Source of the DNA: Adlercreutzia hattorii | GTDB taxonomy: Bacteria; Actinomycetota; Coriobacteriia; Coriobacteriales; Eggerthellaceae | Assembly: GCF_011405655.1 (NCBI RefSeq) | Contig: NZ_AP022829.1 | Location: 2,589,001-2,653,000, forward strand | Length of the DNA: 64,000 nucleotides | Reading direction: 5' to 3' | In this document: positions 52,187-61,168 of the stretch, one piece after another | Layout of the letters: each line of letters begins with the position of its first letter | Position numbering within the stretch: position 1 is the stretch's first letter | Position numbers and translations under genes: made by a program | The notes under the pieces: model-generated | Database searches by the model: none | Told to the model about the DNA's origin: nothing | The model's input: the letters and a program-made list of their open reading frames with translations, nothing else

Positions 52187-53293
52187 CTAGCCTTCCGGCG
52201 CGAAGGCGATAAAAGTAGCGGTATCCGGCTCCGGGCTTACCCCGCCACGCTCGTTGACCGAGCGCACGAGCAGGCAGTAGGTTCCCGGTACCTCAGGGGT
52301 GTACTCGAACGTCCAGTGAACCCATCGATCGCCCGTGGAGGCGGACACGTCGTAGTCGGTCCAGTTCTCGCCGTCGTCCAACGAGAACTGCACCGTTACA
52401 ATGGGCACGCCGTAGTCCTCGGCGTAGCCCTCGAAGCGCACCGGGCGCCCCACCTCCACCGACAGCGGCGCTATCATCGCGATCTACTCCTGCGCGCCTG
52501 TCAGCACGCCGGCGTTCGGGCTGTTGGGATGCTCGTCGGCCTCGCCGGGCACGGCCGGCGCCTCGTCCTCGGCCGACACCACGATCTCCACCACATCGCG
52601 CACGAAGTAGTTCGCGGGCGTGCGAGTCATCCACAGCTGGTTGCTCCCGCCCACCGAGGCGGTGAGCGCCTCCTCGTTGATCTCGTAGCTGAGCACGCCG
52701 TGGCGCCCGATCACGTAGCCGAGCGGCAGCATGGTCTCGGTGCCATCGGCCGACACGAACGTCACCGCGTTGGCCCCGGGCTGCACGCCGGCGCGCTCCA
52801 GAATGGACTCGATCGGAATGCCCTTCACGTTCGCCGTAACGATGGCGCGACCGCCCGCAGGGTTGCCGCCGCAGGTGCACGTCATCTTCTGCTGCACCGA
52901 CTCGTCGCCGGCAAGATCGCCCACCGAGGCGGTGTAGGCGTCATTCACCGCGCCCGACACCGTCAGTTGCCAGTCGAGCGGGTTCTCCGAAGCAAACGCA
53001 ATACCAGCGCCGCACACCACGCGCACAGCCTTCTGGAACATCGTGCGGATCGTCTCGTTGGGTGTGACGGCCTCCTGGTCGTAGGAGAAGACGCCCTCGG
53101 CTCGGGCCACCTTCACCGCACCGGCCACGGCGGCGTTCTCGCCCACCTCCGCTTGCGGGTCGGCGGCTGCATTCCCGTCAGCGCCATCGCCCGGCGCCAC
53201 CGCCAAGGCCGGCACCGCCGACATGGACGCGATCATCGTCAAACTCGCCAAGGCGCCAGCCGCGGCCCGGCCCTTCGATTTCAAATCTTTCAT
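52187..53293 (-). pseudogene. Sulfite-oxidase-like molybdoprotein interrupted by an in-frame TAG
   Basis: Two adjacent pieces read in the same frame. The first (53293-52484) has a signal peptide (GALASLTMIASMSAVPALA) and the sulfite-oxidase fold core, including the likely Mo-binding Cys in QQKMTCTCGGNP. It ends GVLTGAQE then TAG (52486-52484). Two codons later the frame continues with MIAPLSVEVGRPVRFEGYAED to 52187, an Ig-like Mo-cofactor dimerisation domain. The intact neighbour at 53303-54964 joins the same domains without a break. Most likely a nonsense mutation; a truncated catalytic domain might still be made. No second frameshift was found. Confidence 0.8.
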
Positions 53294-53302
53294 GGTCTCC
53301 CC

Positions 53303-54964
53303 CTACTCCACCGTGAACATGAACTGGGTATCGTACTGGCTCACGTGATCGGAGCCGTCCGGCGCGATGCTCGTCGTGCGGATATCCATCAGGTACGTCC
53401 CGGCCTCGGGCGGCGTGAAGTCCATGCGCCAGTAGGTCCAGTACTTGGAATCGTTATTCGGCGTGTCCAGCGTCGTCCAGGTCGCGCCGTGGTCGAAGGA
53501 GAACTCGAGCTTCTTGATGGGCTCGTTCCACGCGTCGGCGAAGCCCTCCAGATGCACCGGTTTGGCCTCGTCGCCCGTGAGCACCACATTGGTGGGGTAG
53601 TTCAGCACGCCGCTGTTGGGCTTGGAGTACACTTCGCCCGTGCAGTCGTCGGCGAACTCGCCCAGGTACACCTGACTCATGGCGGCGTCCTCAGGCTGAG
53701 TCATGAACGTGAGGTTGCTGATGCGCTTCACGAAATTGCCGCCGGAGGTGTTGTACACCCACACCATGCAGGGGTAGCCCTGGGTGTTCGGCAGCGTCTC
53801 GCCATCCATCTTTGTGACGAGGATGGCGTTGTTGTCCACCACCCAATCGATGGGCATCTGGGCGTAGTCGTAGCCATCCGAGCCGATGGGGCTCACGATG
53901 TTCGCACTGGCCTTGGGCTTCGCGAACTCGATGACCTTCGACAGCGGAATGCCCTCCACCTCGCTCTGCATGATGGTGGCCTGGCCCACGCCGTTGATGG
54001 TGCAGTCCATCTTCATGACCTGCTTCACGGTACCGAACTGCTCTTCCATCTCGGGAAGGGTCATGGTCACCGGATTGTCGCAGTCGCCGTCGATGGAGAC
54101 GGTCCAGTTCTCGTAGATGGACGGATCCACCTGCGTGTCGTCCACGAGCCACTCGGACGGCTCGTCCTTCACCGTCTTGAAGAAGCGGTTCTCGGCCGGA
54201 GTGATCGTGGTCTGGTCGTAGCTCGTCGTCACCTGAACCTCTTCGGCGGCCACGTCGGTGATGCCGTGGTAGAGGTTGTACTTGTAGTCGTCCCAACGGC
54301 CGAGGGTCTGCGTCTCCACGTCGTTGTAGTGGCACGAGAAGCAGGTGCCACCCTGGCTCGTGAACATCGCGTTCGTCATGTGGGTGTTGTGGATGGCCTC
54401 GCCCAGGTAGTTCGTTCCCTGGTAGGTCTTGGAATGGCACGCAATGCAGTTCGCGAAGGTCTGCTCGGTGGGATAGCCGAAGAAGATCAGGCGATGGTAG
54501 GTGGGCAGACTCATGATGGCGCTCTCAAGCGTGTGGCACGAGGTGCAGCCGCGGTTCTCGGCGTTCAGGTACGTAATGTTGAACGCGCGATCGTCGGAAG
54601 GCACCGGCTGCACGGTGAACCCGTTGCGGTCGGTGTAGCGAAGCGGCTCGTTGGCCTCGGCGTTGGCGGCGTTCTTCTCGCTGTTCTTATAGAAACCGGG
54701 CAGGGCGGTCACGCCGTCCACGAAGCGGCCCTCCGTGGGGAACCCGCTGATACTGGCCAGCTGATCGCTGTAGCCGTCACTTGTCGCCGGTGCCGGCTCG
54801 GTTGTTGTCGTGGAGTCAGCCGTCTTGTCGGCCCCATCGCTCGGCGCGGCAGCCGGAGTGCAGCCCCAGGCCAGGCATCCCGCTCCCAAAACGCACGCGA
54901 GCACCGCCGCGCACGCAATCCCCTTGCGCGAGCGCCGCCCCGTTCTCGTTGCTTGCTCTCTCAT
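53303..54964 (-). CDS. Lipoprotein: multihaem cytochrome c fused to sulfite-oxidase-type domain
   Basis: A 553-residue surface protein. A signal ends in LAWGC (Cys 35), so it should be lipidated. Residues about 135-220 hold three haem c sites: CTSCH, CIACH and CFSCH. Residues about 290-430 are a sulfite-oxidase-like molybdopterin domain with Cys in VMKMDCTINGVGQ as probable Mo ligand and GIPLSKVIEFAKP; the last 110 residues are the Ig-like dimerisation domain (PVHLEGFADAWNEPIKKLEFSFDHG). AAGGAGGAG precedes the ATG. Haems could pass electrons straight to the Mo centre, outside the cell. The substrate is unknown. Confidence 0.85.
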   Translation of the reverse strand: MREQATRTGRRSRKGIACAAVLACVLGAGCLAWGCTPAAAPSDGADKTADSTTTTEPAPATSDGYSDQLASISGFPTEGRFVDGVTALPGFYKNSEKNAANAEANEPLRYTDRNGFTVQPVPSDDRAFNITYLNAENRGCTSCHTLESAIMSLPTYHRLIFFGYPTEQTFANCIACHSKTYQGTNYLGEAIHNTHMTNAMFTSQGGTCFSCHYNDVETQTLGRWDDYKYNLYHGITDVAAEEVQVTTSYDQTTITPAENRFFKTVKDEPSEWLVDDTQVDPSIYENWTVSIDGDCDNPVTMTLPEMEEQFGTVKQVMKMDCTINGVGQATIMQSEVEGIPLSKVIEFAKPKASANIVSPIGSDGYDYAQMPIDWVVDNNAILVTKMDGETLPNTQGYPCMVWVYNTSGGNFVKRISNLTFMTQPEDAAMSQVYLGEFADDCTGEVYSKPNSGVLNYPTNVVLTGDEAKPVHLEGFADAWNEPIKKLEFSFDHGATWTTLDTPNNDSKYWTYWRMDFTPPEAGTYLMDIRTTSIAPDGSDHVSQYDTQFMFTVE

Positions 54965-55085
54965 AGCTCCTCCTTAGGTTTTGGAAAATAGGTTCCCCTG
55001 ACGCTTCGCGCCTCCTTTCCGGGCTTTCGAAACTTGATGGAATTGGAATGGGCGCTGCGCCGGCACCCGTGTGCGGCCGCAGCGC

Positions 55086-56579
55086 TTAATCCCGGGTTGG
55101 ACTTCGCCGTATCAGGCCGTCGCTGTCGGCGATAGAGGCACGTCGAAAGTCGTAGTGCTCGGTGTACATCTTGTCGAGCAGCGCCTTCTCGTAGAAACCG
55201 ATGTCGCGGTTGTACAGCGCGGACGCCTCGTCGGTAGCGCGAAATTCCGGACGCAGCCGCCCCTCGTCGTCGTAGTAATGCAGATAGGCTTCGGCGCAAT
55301 GCTCGCGCAAATAGGCCCGGCACCGCTCGTGCAAGTCGTCGTTGGCGAAGAAGAAGTGCCGCACGCCATCGTCGCTCTGTTGGAGAAAGCCCAGATCCAT
55401 CAGGCGCCCGAAATCGCTGCGGGCGCTCGGATAGGAAATGGCATAGCGCTTCATATGGATGTCGTAGGTGAATTCCGCGTTGCTATGCAGCACCGCCTCG
55501 AGCAGCACTTCCTTCTGGCGGGCGTTCATCGAGCCGTCGGCGTCGATGATGGCGCGCAGCCGATCGCGTCGCCGGCTCATGCCCTCGAGTTTGGTCATCA
55601 CCCAGCGCTGCTCTTCCAAAATAAGCTCGACGGCACGTTCGAACACGAACGTCCAATCGTAGGTGCCGTCGTATTCCACGGCCAGATCCCCCGGCTCGAA
55701 CGGCAGCGTCGGCGCGTCCGCCTCGGCGGCGTAGCGCCCGCGCTCTTGGGCGCACAGGGCGCTGTCGGTACCGTAGAGCAAGCGCATAACGGGGACATGG
55801 GCCGAGAAATGGTAGCCCGAGCGATGAAGGAGCAGCAAGTACAGCAGGTAGGCGAACGGGGCATTGCCCACGGGGAACATACCCGATGCGCTCACGAAGA
55901 ACAGAGCCGTCAGCGCCACAATAAGGCGATGGTCGCCGCACTGGCCCTTGAGGGGGCCAGTGTCCCCATTGCTGAACGAGCAGAGCAGCTCGAGTCCCTC
56001 GACTCGAGCGGAAACGTCCTCGGGAACCGCCTCGATGCCGGCCACCACCCTGGCGTAGAGCATCTCAACGAAAGCGGGGGTGATCGCCTCGTCGCGGTAT
56101 TCCTCTATCGACAACAGCACCTTGCCCGCATTGGCTGCCAGAAGCTCGATGCCGCATTCCGGCTCGCAAGCATGCACGCACACGCGCCGCAGCCGCGCGA
56201 CATCGATGTCGGGATGCTCGAGGCCGATGGCGTACACCACCTCGTTGGCCGCCATATTCAGCTCCAGATGGCCGCCTTCCGGATCGTAGAAGATGCGCCC
56301 GTAATGGGACGCAAGCCCCTCGTTGATCTGGAACGTTTCGAGAAGAGCCTCCAGGTGCCAAGTGGGATCGTACCAACAGCGGGCCGAAGCCGAAAGCGGC
56401 GGCAGATCGTGCCCGAGACCGCGGCGCAAGCTGTTGATGGAAAACCAATACAGCGCCGCATCCTCGGGAGTGACACCGAGCGATTCCGCCAAACTGTCGT
56501 AGGTTTGCGCCCGCTGGGAGGCGATGCGCAGAGCCCGATCGAGCAGCGGTGCCGAGCGAAATGCCGGTTTGGATTCCAC
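55086..56579 (-). CDS. Fic-like protein with degenerate active site and winged helix
   Basis: A 497-residue cytoplasmic protein. The segment ALTALFFVSASGMFPVGN (to residue 239) continuing APFAYLLYLLLLHRSGYHF resembles the Fic core (HPFxxGNGRxxR then hydrophobic helix and GY), but the catalytic His is replaced by Met/Phe and both Arg are absent, so AMP transfer is unlikely. Residues about 345-425 look like the winged helix that follows many Fic domains (MNARQKEVLLEAVLHSNAEF ... RLMDLGFLQQ). Start is GTG with GGAGGGGAC. Upstream of the cytochrome/sulfite-oxidase genes on the same strand, it could be their regulator. Remote similarity only. Confidence 0.55.
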   Translation of the reverse strand: MESKPAFRSAPLLDRALRIASQRAQTYDSLAESLGVTPEDAALYWFSINSLRRGLGHDLPPLSASARCWYDPTWHLEALLETFQINEGLASHYGRIFYDPEGGHLELNMAANEVVYAIGLEHPDIDVARLRRVCVHACEPECGIELLAANAGKVLLSIEEYRDEAITPAFVEMLYARVVAGIEAVPEDVSARVEGLELLCSFSNGDTGPLKGQCGDHRLIVALTALFFVSASGMFPVGNAPFAYLLYLLLLHRSGYHFSAHVPVMRLLYGTDSALCAQERGRYAAEADAPTLPFEPGDLAVEYDGTYDWTFVFERAVELILEEQRWVMTKLEGMSRRRDRLRAIIDADGSMNARQKEVLLEAVLHSNAEFTYDIHMKRYAISYPSARSDFGRLMDLGFLQQSDDGVRHFFFANDDLHERCRAYLREHCAEAYLHYYDDEGRLRPEFRATDEASALYNRDIGFYEKALLDKMYTEHYDFRRASIADSDGLIRRSPTRD

Positions 56580-56743
56580 GATTGTCCCCTCCCCTTTGCT
56601 CTCCCATTTTTCCTCCGAACGAAGCTATGTTCTCAGAAAGACGCGCCCCACTTCAAGAGGTTGGGCGCGCGCTAGAAAGTTTTTACCACCCCCTCGGCGC
56701 CCCCTCGAGAAGCCTTTCCGCCCATCGCGAAAGTATCTGGGCA

Positions 56744-56774
56744 CAAAAAAGCCCGCTGCGGACAGCGGGCTTTC
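56744..56774 (-). terminator. Terminator of the rplM-rpsI operon
   Basis: AAAGCCCGCTG (56748-56758) pairs with CAGCGGGCTTT (56763-56773), loop CGGA; on the minus strand six T residues follow. It lies 49 bp after the rpsI stop. Confidence 0.92.
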
Positions 56775-56822
56775 GGTTGCAGTATTGCGGCAGCACCGAT
56801 AAACGATGCGCGACTCCTCGCC

Positions 56823-57215
56823 TTAGCGCTTGGAGAACTGCGGGCGCTTGCGGGCCTTCTTCAGACCGTACTTCTTGCGCTCCACCATACGGGCGTCGCG
56901 CGTGAGGTAGCCAGCCTTCTTCAGCTCGGCGCGGTAGTCGCCGGCCTCCAGCAGAGCGCGGGAGATGCCGTGACGCAGGGCGCCAGCCTGACCGGACACG
57001 CCGCCGCCGTCGATGCGAGCCTTCACGTCGAAGTGGCCGGTGGTGTCGGTCACCTTGAAGGGGGTCATCGCGTAGTTGAACAGCGCCTCGCGGCCGAAGT
57101 ACTCCTGGCCGTCGCGACCGTTGATGGTCACCTTGCCAGTGCCGGGAACGAGACGGACGCGCGCCACCGCGTTCTTGCGGCGGCCGGTGCCGTAGTACAA
57201 AGCCTCATCTGCCAT
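56823..57215 (-). CDS. rpsI: 30S ribosomal protein S9
   Basis: A 130-residue protein with the S9 hallmarks: [16 protein letters not shown] at the N terminus, [19 protein letters not shown] in the middle and the basic end [18 protein letters not shown], whose last residues reach the tRNA in the P site. GGAGGG precedes the ATG, 2 bp after the rplM stop. The pair rplM-rpsI is conserved in bacteria. Confidence 0.98.
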   Translation of the reverse strand: MADEALYYGTGRRKNAVARVRLVPGTGKVTINGRDGQEYFGREALFNYAMTPFKVTDTTGHFDVKARIDGGGVSGQAGALRHGISRALLEAGDYRAELKKAGYLTRDARMVERKKYGLKKARKRPQFSKR

Positions 57216-57217
57216 GA

Positions 57218-57652
57218 TTAACCCTCCAGATCGATCTTGCGGGGCTGCTGAGCGGCATGGGGATGCTCAGCGCCGACGTACACCTTCAGTTTCTTGCCCA
57301 TCGCACGGCCCAGCGTGTTCTTCGGCAGCATGCCCTTGACGGCATGCTCGATGACGCGCTCGGGGTGCTTGGTCATGGCCTCGGTGAACGTCTCCTGCTT
57401 GAGCCCACCCGGGAACCCGCTGTGACGATAGTAGGTCTTGGTGGCAGCCTTGGTACCGGTGACCTTGATCTTGTCAGCATTGATGATGATGACAAAGTCG
57501 CCCGTGTCCACATGGGGGGTGTACTGCGGCTTGTGCTTGCCCTTCAGAATCTGAGCAGCCTTGGTGGCCACACGACCGAGAACCTGATCCTCAGCGTCGA
57601 TGATGACCCACTCGCGCTCAACCTCACCGGGCTTTGCATGATACGTCTTCAC
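57218..57652 (-). CDS. rplM: 50S ribosomal protein L13
   Basis: A 144-residue protein with L13 motifs ([78 protein letters not shown]). The start is GTG at 57652 with GGAGGAAAACA directly before. Heads the rplM-rpsI operon. Confidence 0.98.
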   Translation of the reverse strand: MKTYHAKPGEVEREWVIIDAEDQVLGRVATKAAQILKGKHKPQYTPHVDTGDFVIIINADKIKVTGTKAATKTYYRHSGFPGGLKQETFTEAMTKHPERVIEHAVKGMLPKNTLGRAMGKKLKVYVGAEHPHAAQQPRKIDLEG

Positions 57653-57685
57653 TGTTTTCCTCCAATAGATTGCAGGTTCTGTCGG

Positions 57686-57725
57686 GCGGCTGAAGCCTCC
57701 TCCCCTGCGTCGGCGTGGCAGCCGC
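57686..57725 (-). promoter_or_regulatory. Possible leader hairpin of rplM
   Basis: GCGGCTG (57686-57692) pairs with CAGCCGC (57719-57725) in the rplM 5' region, with GGGGAGGAGG in the loop. L13 leaders in other bacteria bind ribosomal protein for autoregulation, so this is a candidate, but no known motif was recognised. The interval 57726-58053 shows no gene. Confidence 0.3.
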
Positions 57726-58053
57726 GATAGCCGGGGTGGAACCGTCCGCCAGAGTGTTTGTTTTCAAAAGTGCACGATCCTTGGAAGTCGGTTTCCTACG
57801 CCGACACGCGGTGCTTCGGGCCTGGACAACCCTCGGCGGTTGCGTTTCCTTGAACCCATGCGTTTACGGGGCTTTTGAAAGCGAACTTTTGCATTCTCAC
57901 CCGCCCGCGCGCGAATGTCAACGAAACCGCTCCGAGAATGCGAAGAATCGCCAAAACTCCACCCGCGAACGGTAGGATGGGAGCATTGTGGGGGTGATGG
58001 ACGGCCGTCGTTGCGGAAAGAGCACCACCATCGCAGAGAAGGACCGTCCTTGG

Positions 58054-58269
58054 GAAGCGCTCCGTCGACGAACCAGTCGAAAAATGCACGAGATCGACGG
58101 TTATGAGCGTTTAAAGGCCGAGCGACGAGGCACATTTCAGGAAGACGCTTGACAAACCCCAGGTCAGAGCATCGCACGTGCAGGAGCACCTTCACAGCTG
58201 ACATCCTCGCACCCCCCAGACGCTCATAACCGTCAATCTCGTGAAAAAAACGACCCCTTCAGTAACCGA
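58054..58269. repeat. 216-bp intergenic repeat with inverted arms, copy C
   Basis: Outer flanks are shared with copy D (60250-60466): GAAGCG(C/T)TCCGTC(G/A)ACGAAC on the left and CCCCTTC(A/G)G(T/C)AACCGA on the right. Arms 58087-58110 and 58220-58243 form a 24-bp inverted repeat with one mismatch, beginning CACGAGATC. The 109-bp core contains AAACCCCAGGTCAGA on the plus strand; in copy D the same core is on the minus strand. No protein is encoded. Mobile palindromic element or invertible segment. Confidence 0.7.
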
Positions 58270-58346
58270 CTCCGAAGAGACCGGCACGGATCCCCTTGAG
58301 ATAGCGCGAGAGATCGCCATGGGGGTTATCTTGCGGCCACGGAACC

Positions 58347-58380
58347 GATATGACCAATAAACTAGTCAAATGGTCATATC
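58347..58380. promoter_or_regulatory. Operator palindrome of the toxin-antitoxin operon
   Basis: GATATGACCA at 58347-58356 and TGGTCATATC at 58371-58380 are perfectly complementary around 14 bp that contain ACTAGT. It lies 50 bp before the antitoxin start, the typical place for autorepression by antitoxin or toxin-antitoxin complex. Confidence 0.7.
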
Positions 58381-58429
58381 TAAGGTAAAATTCTCCCGAA
58401 ACCTTGCGGAACCTTAGAAGGGAGCTCCC

Positions 58430-58687
58430 ATGGCAGCAAACATTGCTTTGGCGGAGGCGAAGGCGAATCTTTCCTCCGTCGTTCGACGCGTAGATGAAAC
58501 GGGGGCCGAGTTTGTCGTCACGGTGAGGAACAGGCCGTGCGCCATGATCGTGCCTATCCCCAAGCCGGCACCGCGTAAGCTGAAGGCCGCTGGCGCTCTT
58601 GCGGGAAAGAGACCGAAGGTGTCGCGCACCGAGGAAAAGGCCGCTTACCAGAAGGCGCTGGAGGCGAAGTATGTCGACCTTCCTTGA
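58430..58687 (+). CDS. Phd/YefM-type antitoxin
   Basis: An 85-residue protein whose first 45 residues fit the Phd/YefM DNA-binding fold (ALAEAKANLSSVVRRVDETGAEFVVTVRNRPCAMIVP). The rest is basic and likely wraps round the toxin. AGAAGGGAGC precedes the ATG. Its 3' end overlaps the PIN toxin gene by 17 bp. An upstream palindrome fits autoregulation. Confidence 0.88.
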   Translation: MAANIALAEAKANLSSVVRRVDETGAEFVVTVRNRPCAMIVPIPKPAPRKLKAAGALAGKRPKVSRTEEKAAYQKALEAKYVDLP

Positions 58688-59042
58688 TACGAACTGCCTG
58701 CTTCGCTACCTCCTCGCCGATGTCGAAGACCAGTTCGAAACGGTATGCCAGCATGTGGAAAACGGCGCATGCACCTCACCTGAGTTCATAGCCGAGTGCG
58801 TCTACGTACTTGGCGGAACAGTTTACGGCTTCGACCGAACCGACGTGGCCAACACCATGATCGCGCTCCTCGATGACATCGCCTGCGAACACGAATCCAC
58901 CATGCGCTACGCCCTCGAGCTCTATCGGAACCACTCGCTTGATTTCGCCGACTGCATCTTGGCGGCACGCTTCGTCGTGGAAGGCACCCCCGTGCTTACC
59001 TTCGACAAAAAGCTCAACAAACTGCTGAGGGAGCTCGCGTAA
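58671..59042 (+). CDS. PIN-domain toxin (VapC-like ribonuclease)
   Basis: A 123-residue PIN protein. Acidic catalytic residues are visible: Asp in STFLDTNCLLRYL, Glu in EFIAECVYVL, Asp in SLDFADCILAA and the last Asp in VLTFDKKLNKLL. PIN toxins cut RNA, often tRNA, when the antitoxin is lost. ATG 58671 lies within the end of the antitoxin gene, in the sequence GAAGTATGTC, with GGAG upstream; a longer frame from 58599 is only overlap. Confidence 0.9.
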   Translation: MSTFLDTNCLLRYLLADVEDQFETVCQHVENGACTSPEFIAECVYVLGGTVYGFDRTDVANTMIALLDDIACEHESTMRYALELYRNHSLDFADCILAARFVVEGTPVLTFDKKLNKLLRELA

Positions 59043-59182
59043 TCCATCCCCCTCTGCGCCGTTGCGAGGGGAATTGTTTCCGTTGGCTTACACGCGGGCG
59101 GTTGCGCTCGCAGGGGCGCAGGCGATGGAGCACAATACGGGATGCTTTGTGAAATCCCGGGGTCTAAGGAAGCCTGTTCGCT

Positions 59183-60049
59183 ATGGAAACGCTGTCGCCG
59201 TTCGCATTTGTCACGTTGGTCACGCTCATCTCCGGCGCCGGGGGAACGGGGCTCGGCGGCTTCATTGGCGCCCTGTTCAAAAGCGAGTCGAACCGCACCA
59301 TCAGCCTGCTTCTGGCCTTCGCCGGCGGCGTCATGACCGCCATGGTGTGCTTCGATCTTCTGGCCGAGGCCGAGGAAGCCGCCAGCCAGATTGCCGAGCA
59401 CGGCGTGGTGCTGGTCATCTTCGCCGTGGCGCTGGGCGTGGCCGTGGTGTACCTGCTGAACCACCTCATCGACCGCAAGACCCGCAAGGAGGTGTCGCAC
59501 ACCGCCGATGAGCATCATCCCGAGACCCATGACGACATCGACGAACTGGTGCACGCCGACCACTTGAACATGCACAAGCGCCACAACGACTCCAGGCTGT
59601 CGCTGTTCGTGGCCGGCGTCGTCATGGCCTGCGCCATCGCGCTGCACAATATCCCCGAGGGCATGACCATCGGCGCGAGCTTCGCCGTGTCCGACAACCT
59701 CATGTGGGGCACCGGCATGATCATGGCCGTGCTCATCGGCCTGCACAACATCCCCGAGGGCATGGCCGTGGCCGTGCCGCTCATCTCCGGGGGCACGGGA
59801 CGCGTGAAGGCGACGCTGCTCACGGCCGCATGCGGTCTGCCCACGGTGCTCGGCGCGTGGCTCGGATTCTGGCTCGGCGACATCGGGCCTTTGGGCCTCA
59901 CGATGTCGCTCGGGTTCGCCTCGGGCGCCATGCTCTACGTGGTGTTCGGCGAAATCATGCCCGAGAGCTACCTCATCTACCGCAGCAAACTCCCCGCCTT
60001 CGCCGTCATGGTAGGCCTAGCCCTCGGCATGTTCATGATCTTCTTTTAG
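59183..60049 (+). CDS. ZIP-family metal transporter
   Basis: A 288-residue membrane protein with eight helices, importing zinc or other divalent metals. Two copies of the HNIPEGM metal-site motif (IALHNIPEGMTIG and GLHNIPEGMAVAVPL), each preceded by helix sequence, mark the GufA/ZupT subfamily. A His/Asp-rich cytoplasmic loop (ADEHHPETHDDIDELVHADHLNMHKRHN, given in parts) between helices 3 and 4 could bind metal. AAGGAAG lies before the ATG. No metal-regulator box was recognised upstream. Confidence 0.92.
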   Translation: METLSPFAFVTLVTLISGAGGTGLGGFIGALFKSESNRTISLLLAFAGGVMTAMVCFDLLAEAEEAASQIAEHGVVLVIFAVALGVAVVYLLNHLIDRKTRKEVSHTADEHHPETHDDIDELVHADHLNMHKRHNDSRLSLFVAGVVMACAIALHNIPEGMTIGASFAVSDNLMWGTGMIMAVLIGLHNIPEGMAVAVPLISGGTGRVKATLLTAACGLPTVLGAWLGFWLGDIGPLGLTMSLGFASGAMLYVVFGEIMPESYLIYRSKLPAFAVMVGLALGMFMIFF

Positions 60050-60249
60050 CGAGGCTGGGCGAACCTTGCCGATGCCTGGATGATCGAGAAATTCAACGTA
60101 GGCAAGCCAAATCTCCCCGGGCTTCGAATCATGCGAGGGCATCGTAGGCCCCGTCCGTCCTCTTCGTCATCCCAATCGGCAGGCAAAATGATCCTACGCG
60201 TTTCTAGGCGCCATTCGCACCTGAGAACAGCGGTGCGGGCGCCCGCCAA

Positions 60250-60466
60250 GAAGCGTTCCGTCAACGAACTGGTCGAAAAATGCACGAGATCTTGAGTTAT
60301 AAGCGTCTCGGGGGTGTCTAATTGCCGACCCCGAATGGCTCATCCTTGCAGACAACAATCTGACCTGGGGTTTTGAAAATGCTTCTTAGTAACGCGTCCC
60401 GCCGCTGATTCCTCAGGGGCTTATAACTCGAGATCTCGTGCAGAAAACGCCCCCTTCGGCAACCGA
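60250..60466. repeat. 217-bp intergenic repeat with inverted arms, copy D
   Basis: Flanks match copy C in the same orientation. Arms 60282-60304 and 60419-60441 form a 23-bp inverted repeat with one G-T pair. The core between carries TCTGACCTGGGGTTT, the reverse complement of the C-core block, and further blocks also match only when reversed. The 60050-60504 gap holds no gene. Confidence 0.7.
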
Positions 60467-60504
60467 ACGCCATAAACCTACGAGAGCGCGCGAGAAGAGA
60501 TAGC

Positions 60505-60840
60505 TCATAGCCACCATAAGAAGGCGAAGAATACCATCGTGAACGCGGTGCCCGCGGCAGCGAGGCGGTGCTTGGCTTTAATCTCAAAGGCAAGAAGAAC
60601 GCCCCAATAACCGTAGAAGGCGACATTCACGATCACATTGGCCACCGGACGGGGCAGCCCCCAGAAAAACGTCGCCAACATGCACAGCACAATGAGGATC
60701 GTCAGGACAATCGCACCGACGGCCCAGGGGTTCTTCATTGTCCAAGCCTCGTTAGTGTTTTCGTGCTCGATCCACCACAGAAGCCCCTTGCGCTCCGGCG
60801 TCTTATCGCCCATGGTCAACCAACCCTCATTGCTCGACAT
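60505..60840 (-). CDS. Small membrane protein of unknown function
   Basis: A 111-residue protein with an N-terminal polar segment (GDKTPERKGLLWWIEHENTNEAW) and three hydrophobic helices (VGAIVLTILIVLCMLATFFW, VANVIVNVAFYGYWGVLLAF, AAAGTAFTMVFFAFLWWL). ATG 60840 has GGAAAG close before it; ATG 60813 with GAGGG is an alternative. No family is recognised. It stands alone, between repeat D and the glutamate synthase operon. Confidence 0.7.
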   Translation of the reverse strand: MSSNEGWLTMGDKTPERKGLLWWIEHENTNEAWTMKNPWAVGAIVLTILIVLCMLATFFWGLPRPVANVIVNVAFYGYWGVLLAFEIKAKHRLAAAGTAFTMVFFAFLWWL

Positions 60841-61003
60841 TCTTTCCAAATCAGTTTATTCCGAACACCATAGCTGTTGCCAGCAGCTCTCCCGTAACTG
60901 GATCGTCATAGCACCTCCACACTGGGTATGCTCAAGATCTTCCTCCAAAAGACATCGCGCAAGAACGCGCGCCTCCTAACCTTCACCCCAAGGCTTAACA
61001 AAG

Positions 61004-61032
61004 GCGAAACACCGGGGTCGGTTTCGCGAAAC
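61004..61032. promoter_or_regulatory. Palindromic sites upstream of glutamate synthase
   Basis: GTTTCGCGAAAC at 61021-61032 is a perfect 12-bp palindrome; GCGAAAC at 61004-61010 is a further half-site, 10 bp before GTTTCGC. They lie about 140 bp before the first glutamate synthase gene, in an otherwise featureless 328-bp gap (60841-61168). A nitrogen-regulator site is possible but no known box was matched. Confidence 0.4.
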
Positions 61033-61168
61033 ATTGCTCTCCTATTCTAAGGTTGCTCGCCTAGACGAGTCGCCTGCAGCACCGCGGCAGCCCATCCCCT
61101 CCAGGGCGCCGTAGCGAACAGCGACTCGGACAGGCGGGGCATTCCGCACAATGCACAAGGAGAACGCC

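Noticed and set aside
52475-52490. Amber readthrough by pyrrolysine or suppressor tRNA
   Set aside because: No related genes in the window, and a single TAG in one gene is better explained by mutation; kept only as a check.
51989-54991. 1000-codon plus-strand frame across the sulfite-oxidase-like genes
   Set aside because: Antisense shadow of genes with CxxCH and molybdopterin motifs; codon-position GC bias produces it.
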